NCBI GenBank assembly: GCA_022766945.1
Contig: JALEOU010000053.1
Span: 1 to 64,000 of the forward strand
DNA: 64,000 nucleotides
Direction of reading: 5' to 3'
Source of the DNA: Fusicatenibacter sp.
GTDB lineage: Bacteria; Bacillota; Clostridia; Lachnospirales; Lachnospiraceae
The notes beneath the pieces are model-generated. The model was not told the origin of the DNA, did not search any database, and was given only the letters and a program-made list of their open reading frames with translations. Below are positions 58,904 through 64,000 of the stretch, piece by piece; position 1 is the first letter of the stretch; every line of letters starts with the position of its first letter. The position numbers were made by a program, and so were the translations under genes.

Positions 58904-59503
58904 ATGAATGTTTTGGACAAGTTTCTGGACGCCATTCGTCTGAATGATGACTACGATGATGAGGATGAATTCTTTGACGAAGAGGAAGAAATAGAAGAGG
59001 AAAAACCGAAGAGAAGATTTTTCCGTAAGCTTGAAGAAGAGGATGAGGAAGAAGAAGTTCCGGAACAGCCGCGTGCATATGTTCCGAAGAGGTCAGCGCA
59101 ATCAAAAGCAAGTGCCTCTTCCGCACAGTCAGCCACAGCAAGAATGCCTAAGCAGACACCTCCACCAACCTCTTCCAAGGTTACACCGATGAGAAAGAAA
59201 GCAGGTGCACTGAATATGGAAGTATGTGTTATTAAACCAGCTTCGATGGAGGATACGCGTGAAATTGCAGATACGCTGCTTGCAGGCTGCACGGTAGTGC
59301 TGAATCTGGAAGGGATCGATGTCGAGATTGCTCAGAGAATTATCGATTTTTGCTGTGGTGCATGCTATTGTATCGTTGGAAGCCTTCAGAAAGTATCCGG
59401 GTATATTTTCATCCTGACACCGTCAAGTGTAGAGATTTCGGGGGACATTCAGGACATTTTAAGCGGTGCATTTGATCTTCCAAGCATTCGTACAGATTAT
59501 TAA
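58904..59503 (+). CDS. sepF: Cell division protein SepF
   Basis: A 199-residue FtsZ-associated division protein. The N-terminal MNVLDKFLDAIRL is the membrane-targeting helix. An acidic linker (18-55, rich in Glu and Asp) and a Ser/Ala/Pro-rich spacer follow. The SepF core is at 105-190, with MEVCVIKPASMEDTREIADTL and GCTVVLNLEGIDVEIAQRIIDF. GAGGAGAG precedes ATG 58904. It supports FtsZ-ring assembly at the membrane as FtsA does. Confidence 0.94.
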   Translation: MNVLDKFLDAIRLNDDYDDEDEFFDEEEEIEEEKPKRRFFRKLEEEDEEEEVPEQPRAYVPKRSAQSKASASSAQSATARMPKQTPPPTSSKVTPMRKKAGALNMEVCVIKPASMEDTREIADTLLAGCTVVLNLEGIDVEIAQRIIDFCCGACYCIVGSLQKVSGYIFILTPSSVEISGDIQDILSGAFDLPSIRTDY

Positions 59504-59556
59504 TCCGGGATAGAAGCGCAAAGCGCTTAAAATACCCAAAGTAAAATTGCGGGCAG

Positions 59557-59600
59557 GAAAAGCATCAGAACGTACAATCAGTTTCTGATGCTTTTCTTTT
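59557..59600 (+). terminator. Terminator after sepF
   Basis: GAAAAGCATCAGAA (59557-59570) and TTCTGATGCTTTTC (59583-59596) pair over 14 bp with a 12-base loop, followed by TTTT. Upstream, AAGCGC-AAA-GCGCTT (59514-59528) is another small palindrome. Confidence 0.85.
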
Positions 59601-59667
59601 CGAACTTGATCAATTGATTAAACAGTATAGCTGCTAAGTTTATGTAATATCAGGAGGAAAGAAATTT

Positions 59668-60780
59668 ATGAAATCATTATTGGTAAAGCGGGAAGGCACT
59701 ACAGCGGAGTTTTCTTATGAAATTGTATGGGAAAACAGTTTCGGGAAACTGCCTGACAAAGTGAAGGCATTGAATTTGCCATCGAAAAAAGCCTGTATTG
59801 TTACAGACAGTTCTGTTGCAAAACTGTATCTGAATGAGGTGAAGGAAGCGCTGTCAGGTATTTTTGATACGGTAACAGAATTTGTTTTTCCATCAGGTGA
59901 ACAGAGCAAAAGTCTGGATACTGTAAAAGCATTGTATACTCAACTGATTGAAAATCATTTTGAAAGAAAAGACATTCTTTTTGCACTAGGAGGCGGAGTG
60001 GTCGGAGATCTGACAGGTTACGCCGCTGCAACTTATCTGAGAGGGATCGATTTTATTCAGCTGCCAACGACACTGCTTGCCCAGGTAGACTCCAGTGTCG
60101 GAGGAAAAACAGGAGTTGATTTTGATCAGTACAAAAATATGGTGGGAGCATTCCATCATCCGCGTCTGGTCTATATGAATATGGCAACCTTAAAGACTCT
60201 GGATGACGAGCAGTTTGCATGTGGAATGGGTGAAGTGCTGAAATCCGGTTTGATACGTGATGAGAAGCTTTACATCTGGACGATCAATCATATGGAAGAA
60301 ATTGAGGAGAGAATTGAACCGGTATTAGCGAAGATGATTCAGAAATGCTGTGATATTAAGCGTATCGTAGTGGAAAACGATCCCAACGAAAAAGGGGAAC
60401 GCGCTGTACTGAATCTGGGGCATACTATTGGACATGCAATCGAAAAACTGAAAAATTTTGAGATGCTCCACGGTCAGTGTGTTGCGCTTGGAACTGTAGC
60501 TGCTGCATACATTTCTTTCAAGAGAGGTTATCTGTCCACAGAAGAGTTTTATGAAGTTCGTGATATGAATGTCGGTTTTCAGCTTCCAATTTATGTAGAC
60601 GGCCTGTCCTCTGAGGAGATTCTGTCTGCGACGAAGTCAGATAAGAAAATGGAACAGGGCAATATTAAATTTATACTTCTGGAATCTATCGGTCATGCAG
60701 TGATTGATCGAAGTGTTACCGATGAAGAAATGCTCGAAGCGATTAACTTTATCAATGGAGATTTGATCAATGAACAGTAA
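59668..60780 (+). CDS. aroB: 3-Dehydroquinate synthase
   Basis: A 370-residue shikimate-pathway enzyme that converts DAHP to 3-dehydroquinate with NAD and a metal ion. Key segments are PSGEQSKSLDTVKALY, ALGGGVVGDLTGYAAATYLRG and QLPTTLLAQVDSSVGGKTGVD, with metal ligands in GEVLKSG and LNLGHTIGHAIE. CAGGAGGAAA precedes ATG 59668. Its end overlaps lspA by 11 bases. No clear promoter is visible upstream. Confidence 0.96.
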   Translation: MKSLLVKREGTTAEFSYEIVWENSFGKLPDKVKALNLPSKKACIVTDSSVAKLYLNEVKEALSGIFDTVTEFVFPSGEQSKSLDTVKALYTQLIENHFERKDILFALGGGVVGDLTGYAAATYLRGIDFIQLPTTLLAQVDSSVGGKTGVDFDQYKNMVGAFHHPRLVYMNMATLKTLDDEQFACGMGEVLKSGLIRDEKLYIWTINHMEEIEERIEPVLAKMIQKCCDIKRIVVENDPNEKGERAVLNLGHTIGHAIEKLKNFEMLHGQCVALGTVAAAYISFKRGYLSTEEFYEVRDMNVGFQLPIYVDGLSSEEILSATKSDKKMEQGNIKFILLESIGHAVIDRSVTDEEMLEAINFINGDLINEQ

Positions 60781-61312
60781 ATATATGCATCTGAAAGCCG
60801 CGGTTTGCTCGCTTGCTGCAACGATGCTTCTGTTTCTTGCAGATCAGTATACTAAATTACTGGCAGTACGTTATTTGAAGGATCAGGCATCGGTTGTTCT
60901 GATCCCAGGCGTGTTGGAATTGAAGTACCTGGAAAACAGGGGAGCAGCTTTTGGAATTCTTCAAAATCAATATTGGCTTTTTGCCGTATTGACAATTATA
61001 TATCTCGCTGTGGTTCTTTATGTATTCTTAAAGCTGCCAAAGACTGGATACTATGTTCCGGTTCTGGTTGTTCTTGTAATGCTGACAGCCGGAGCACTTG
61101 GGAATTTTTATGATCGTTTTACAAACCATTATGTAGTAGACTTTATTTACTTTTCCCTGATTGATTTCCCGATTTTTAACGTGGCTGATATCTATGTGGT
61201 TGTCTCTGTCTTGCTGTTTCTTCTCCTTTATCTGTTTCACTATAAAGAAGAGGATTTTTCTTTCCTGTTTCATGAAAAGCAAAGTGCAGGTAATTCCAGG
61301 AAAAAGGAGTGA
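60770..61312 (+). CDS. lspA: Lipoprotein signal peptidase
   Basis: A 180-residue membrane aspartyl protease that removes signal peptides from prolipoproteins such as the DUF3048 protein. Four helices are visible. The motifs NRGAAFGI, GALGNFYDRFTNHYVVDFI (first Asp) and FNVADIYV (second Asp) form the active site. ATG 60770 lies in the end of aroB. Its stop overlaps the ribosome site of rluD. Confidence 0.95.
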   Translation: MNSKYMHLKAAVCSLAATMLLFLADQYTKLLAVRYLKDQASVVLIPGVLELKYLENRGAAFGILQNQYWLFAVLTIIYLAVVLYVFLKLPKTGYYVPVLVVLVMLTAGALGNFYDRFTNHYVVDFIYFSLIDFPIFNVADIYVVVSVLLFLLLYLFHYKEEDFSFLFHEKQSAGNSRKKE

Positions 61313-61318
61313 ATTTCT

Positions 61319-62272
61319 ATGGAGGAATCCATTGGTCTGACTGTTTCACCAGAGATGGAAGGCTTGCGAATTGATAAATTCCTTTCCGAAATGCTGAAGG
61401 ATTATTCACGTTCTTATCTCCAGAAATTACTGCGTGATGAAAAGGTAATGGTAAATCAAAAACCGGTAAAAGCCAGCTTTCGTGTCTCTTCCGGTGAAGA
61501 GATATCAGTAATTCTTCCTGAGATGGAAGAATTATCCGTAGAACCGGAAAATATTCCCCTCTCCATTTTGTATGAGGATGATGATCTTCTGGTCATCGAC
61601 AAACCCAAAGGCATGGTTGTCCATCCGTCTGCAGGTCATGAGTCTGGAACCCTGGTGAATGCAGTACTTTACCACTGCCAGGGAAATCTCTCCGGAATCA
61701 ATGGTATTTTGCGGCCCGGGATTGTGCATCGGATTGATATGGATACTACCGGCGCACTTGTAATCTGTAAGAATGATTATGCTCACCAGAAACTGGCCGA
61801 ACAGCTCGAGGTACATTCGATCACCAGAAAGTATCGTGCCATCGTCCACGGAAACCTTCCGGAAGATGACGGGACCATTCAGGGTGCCATTGGACGCCAT
61901 CCAACGGACCGAAAAAAAATGGCGTTAAATGAGAAAAACGGGAAACCGGCAGTAACCCATTATCATGTGCTCGAACGCTTTGGAGCATACACTTATGTGG
62001 AATGTCAGCTGGAAACAGGGAGAACCCACCAGATTCGTGTGCATATGGCAAGCATCCGGCACCCGATTTTGGGAGATCAGGTGTATGGCCCTCAAAAATG
62101 TCCTGTGAAAAATCTTCAGGGACAGACGCTGCATGCGATGGTACTGGGATTTATCCATCCGGTAAGTGGAGAGTATATGGAATTTACAGCACCCTTACCG
62201 GAATATTTTGAAAAACTTCTGTGCAGATTTCGCGGAAATCACAGTGATACGTCTGTTCTGAATAATGACTGA
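61319..62272 (+). CDS. rluD: 23S rRNA pseudouridine synthase RluD-type
   Basis: A 317-residue RluA-family synthase. An S4 RNA-binding domain covers 12-75 (RIDKFLSEMLKDYSRSYLQKLL). The catalytic domain has VIDKPKGMVVHPSAGHESGTLVNAVLYH and the active-site Asp in IVHRIDMDTTGALV. The C-terminal TGRTHQIRVHMA is typical. AAAAAGGAG precedes ATG 61319. In Firmicutes lspA-rluD (ylyB) order is conserved. Confidence 0.94.
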   Translation: MEESIGLTVSPEMEGLRIDKFLSEMLKDYSRSYLQKLLRDEKVMVNQKPVKASFRVSSGEEISVILPEMEELSVEPENIPLSILYEDDDLLVIDKPKGMVVHPSAGHESGTLVNAVLYHCQGNLSGINGILRPGIVHRIDMDTTGALVICKNDYAHQKLAEQLEVHSITRKYRAIVHGNLPEDDGTIQGAIGRHPTDRKKMALNEKNGKPAVTHYHVLERFGAYTYVECQLETGRTHQIRVHMASIRHPILGDQVYGPQKCPVKNLQGQTLHAMVLGFIHPVSGEYMEFTAPLPEYFEKLLCRFRGNHSDTSVLNND

Positions 62273-62427
62273 ATTGTCAATAGTTTCAGATTTTTGACTG
62301 TACTTTTTGTGAATTGTGTAGTATACTAAATAATAATAAAAGAAAAATTAGTTACATATGCAGTATAGATAAGAGCAGATCTTATACACACAAGTTGCAT
62401 TGTGACAGAATGGAAAGGAGCGGTATT

Positions 62428-63066
62428 ATGAAGACTATCATAACGATCGGCCGGCAATATGGAAGTGCCGGACATTCCATTGGTAAAATGTTAGCTGATG
62501 ATCTTGGAATCAAGTATTATGACAAGGAACTTTTGGAGCGTGCAGCAAAAGACAGCGGTCTCTGTCAGGAGTTATTTGAGAATCATGATGAAAAGCCCAC
62601 AAACAGTTTTTTGTATTCTCTTGTCATGGACAGTTATTCCTTCGGCTATGGTTCTACTATGATGGATATGCCACTGAATCAGAAAGTGTTTCTGGCACAG
62701 TTTGATGCGATCAAGAAAATTGCCGAGGATGGCCCGTGTGTTATTGTAGGACGCTGTGCAGATTATGCTCTGGAGGAAAATCCGAATGTGCTCAGCATCT
62801 TTATCAAAGCAGATATGCAGGATCGGATTCGCAGAGTTGCCAAAATTTATGACCTGAGTGACAATAAAGCAAAAGAGAAAATTAACAAAACAGACAAACA
62901 GCGAGCAAGCTATTATAATTATTATACCAGCAAGCGCTGGGGAGAGGTTGACAGCTACGATCTTTGTCTGAACAGCAGTCTGTTTGGCATTGACGGCACA
63001 GTAGATATGATCAAACAGGCAATCGAAGTGAAAGAAGCCGGAATTCGGAAGATTTTTTCTGTATAA
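62428..63066 (+). CDS. Cytidylate kinase-like protein
   Basis: A 212-residue P-loop kinase of the cytidylate-kinase-like family (AAK6/CMPK-like). The N-terminal TIGRQYGSAGHSIGKMLADDLGIKYYDKELLERAA, shown by GRQYGSAGHSIGK, replaces the standard GxxGxGKS loop, as usual in this family. VIVGRCADYAL and RASYYNYYTSKRWG follow. The substrate is not established. AAAGGAG precedes ATG 62428; an open frame upstream lies in the promoter region. Confidence 0.88.
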   Translation: MKTIITIGRQYGSAGHSIGKMLADDLGIKYYDKELLERAAKDSGLCQELFENHDEKPTNSFLYSLVMDSYSFGYGSTMMDMPLNQKVFLAQFDAIKKIAEDGPCVIVGRCADYALEENPNVLSIFIKADMQDRIRRVAKIYDLSDNKAKEKINKTDKQRASYYNYYTSKRWGEVDSYDLCLNSSLFGIDGTVDMIKQAIEVKEAGIRKIFSV

Positions 63067-63089
63067 ATGAGGTACGAAACACAGTCAGG

Positions 63090-63133
63090 ACTGCGGGCAC
63101 TGATGGAATGCGTATTCCATCAGTGCCCGCAGT
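63090..63133. terminator. Bidirectional terminator between the CMPK-like gene and ttcA
   Basis: ACTGCGGGCACTGATGGAAT (63090-63109) and its perfect complement (63114-63133) form a 20-bp stem with a GCGT loop. T follows on the plus strand, so it stops the plus-strand transcript and may also stop ttcA. Confidence 0.9.
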
Positions 63134-63140
63134 TTTTCTG

Positions 63141-63878
63141 CTATGATCTTTTGCGGGGAATCCGTTCGGGCCATCCGGGAATGTTGCCATTGATCACGGC
63201 TGAAAACATACGCTCTTTAACACCTGGATTTTCCCGATTCAGTTTGACAAGCAGTTCCTTGACATACTGGCGTTTCGTATAACCGTCAGCAGGACAGGGA
63301 CTTTTCTGTACCGGAAGCTGATATTTGTTGCGGAAACCAATCACGTCCGCTTCATCCACAAACATCAGCGGGCGAATAACCGTCAGATCCATTCGGTCAA
63401 GATAAGTCCGGGGAGAAAAAGAGTGAAAGCGTCCTTCATAGATAAGTGACATCAGCATGGTTTCAACGACGTCGTCTTTGTGATGCGCATAAGCCACTTT
63501 ATTGCATCCTCTGGATTTTATTGCTTCATTGAGAGCACCTTTTCTCATTTTCGCACACAGGGAACAGGGATTTGCCTCTTTTCTTTCCTCAAAGATAATC
63601 TGACCAATCTGTGTTTTCACGATGGTGTACGGAATCTGCATTTCTTCGCACAAGGCCATAATTGGCCCCAAATCGAAGCCTTCAAACCCCAGGTCTACTG
63701 TTATAGCCTCAAGCTCAAAGTGCTTCGGATAAAAGCGTCTGAGACCATTGAGCGCATAAAGAAGTGTCAGAGAATCTTTGCCGCCGGAAATGCCGATCGC
63801 AATCCGGTCTCCTTCGTCAATCATCTGATATTCATCTACAGCCTTTCTTGTCAGGCTTAAAAGCTGTTGTAATTTCAT
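63141..63878 (-). CDS. ttcA: tRNA 2-thiocytidine synthase TtcA-like
   Basis: A 245-residue PP-loop ATPase. SGGKDSLTLLY is the PP motif near residue 33. CSLCAKMRKG (CxxC) is the iron-sulfur Cys pair near 107-110, and AHHKDDVVETMLM is the central HDD motif. CPADGYTKRQYVKELL carries a third conserved Cys. The family thiolates cytidine 32 of tRNA. Start at 63878 (MKLQQLLS) is preferred; the site AAAGGAG lies 10 bases upstream, while the longer frame to 63908 would swallow it. A good promoter lies upstream. Confidence 0.92.
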   Translation of the reverse strand: MKLQQLLSLTRKAVDEYQMIDEGDRIAIGISGGKDSLTLLYALNGLRRFYPKHFELEAITVDLGFEGFDLGPIMALCEEMQIPYTIVKTQIGQIIFEERKEANPCSLCAKMRKGALNEAIKSRGCNKVAYAHHKDDVVETMLMSLIYEGRFHSFSPRTYLDRMDLTVIRPLMFVDEADVIGFRNKYQLPVQKSPCPADGYTKRQYVKELLVKLNRENPGVKERMFSAVINGNIPGWPERIPRKRS

Positions 63879-63912
63879 AACGGAATGACTCCTTTTCTTT
63901 AAAAGCATTCAT

Positions 63913-63934
63913 AATCAATTTATTATAATTGATT
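63913..63934. promoter_or_regulatory. Palindrome at the ttcA -10
   Basis: AATCAATT-TATTAT-AATTGATT, an 8+8 inverted repeat centred near the -10 of the ttcA promoter. Possible operator; AT-rich, so it may also be chance. Confidence 0.35.
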
Positions 63935-63950
63935 AAGCAGTACTTGTAAA
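63922..63950 (-). promoter_or_regulatory. Sigma-A promoter of ttcA
   Basis: On the minus strand: TTTACA (63950-63945), a 17-base spacer, TATAAT (63927-63922). Single mismatch to consensus. Confidence 0.65.
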
Positions 63951-63954
63951 TCCC

Positions 63955-63983
63955 TTGTCATAATGGAATTTGTCCGTTATAAT
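63955..63983 (+). promoter_or_regulatory. Sigma-A promoter leaving the window
   Basis: TTGTCA (63955-63960), a 17-base spacer and TATAAT (63978-63983) point to a gene beyond the window end. It is divergent from ttcA, with 4 bases between the two -35 hexamers. Confidence 0.65.
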
Positions 63984-64000
63984 CGAAAGGGTTAAGAACT

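Noticed and set aside
1-64000. tRNA, rRNA, CRISPR, prophage or insertion sequence
   Set aside because: No cloverleaf, rRNA stretch, regularly spaced repeats, phage genes or transposase frames were seen.

Overview
The window looks like chromosome of a low-to-mid GC Gram-positive anaerobe of the class Clostridia, most likely family Lachnospiraceae. Evidence: strong AGGAGG-type ribosome sites almost everywhere, sigma-A promoters of the TTGACA-N17-TATAAT type, sporulation genes (yqfC, yqfD, a BofC-like protein), electron-bifurcating NfnAB, Rex, DUF3793 and the FeoB-associated Cys-rich peptide, endonuclease-type MutL without MutH, and SepF/MinDE division genes. I place it no lower than family.

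Layout. 1-2,640 is an eroded metal/iron region: a 5'-truncated metal P-type ATPase, a dispersed palindromic repeat, a promoter with twin GTTAGA-N4-TCTAAC operators, then DUF3793, a flavodoxin tail, DUF2325, a 47-residue Cys-rich membrane peptide and a Fur-family regulator, but no feoA/feoB. 2,640-9,880 holds a 42-residue small ORF, a patatin, a metallo-beta-lactamase-fold hydrolase, uridine kinase, NADP isocitrate dehydrogenase, an ABC-F ATPase and Rex, the last two with back-to-back promoters. 9,970-18,435 holds NAD(P)HX repair, a MazF-type toxin without antitoxin, YebC, TepA, UppP, FtsK/SpoIIIE and a zinc-ribbon/TPR membrane protein. 18,575-20,856 is nfnA plus an nfnB gene cut by an in-frame TGA. 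20,928-27,750 is a loose set of single genes: RlmH, HD phosphohydrolase, an unrecognised protein, an AAA ATPase, AlkD, a solo HicB, a lipase, meso-DAP dehydrogenase and DUF2284.

27,931-34,801 runs yqfC-yqfD-phoH-ybeY, a DUF3048 lipoprotein, the BofC-like gene, DUF896, 5-formyl-THF cyclo-ligase and proA. 34,938-46,126 is miaB-mutS-mutL-miaA (tRNA modification plus mismatch repair), a methionine-gamma-lyase-family protein and two flavoproteins. 46,217-56,101 is the cell-shape block radC-mreB-mreC-mreD-PBP2-minD-minE-rodA-mgsA-dacF, with minC missing from its usual place. 56,218-63,066 holds a small P-loop protein, a HlyD-like membrane protein, YggS, SepF, AroB, LspA, RluD and a cytidylate-kinase-like protein. 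ttcA (minus strand) closes the window.

Most of the window is conserved housekeeping DNA. The unusual material is the iron region, the two copies of a palindromic repeat, the nonsense-interrupted nfnB, several clear operator-like palindromes, two putative sporulation-sigma promoters, and a few orphan or unrecognised genes. I see no tRNA, rRNA, CRISPR array, insertion sequence or prophage.
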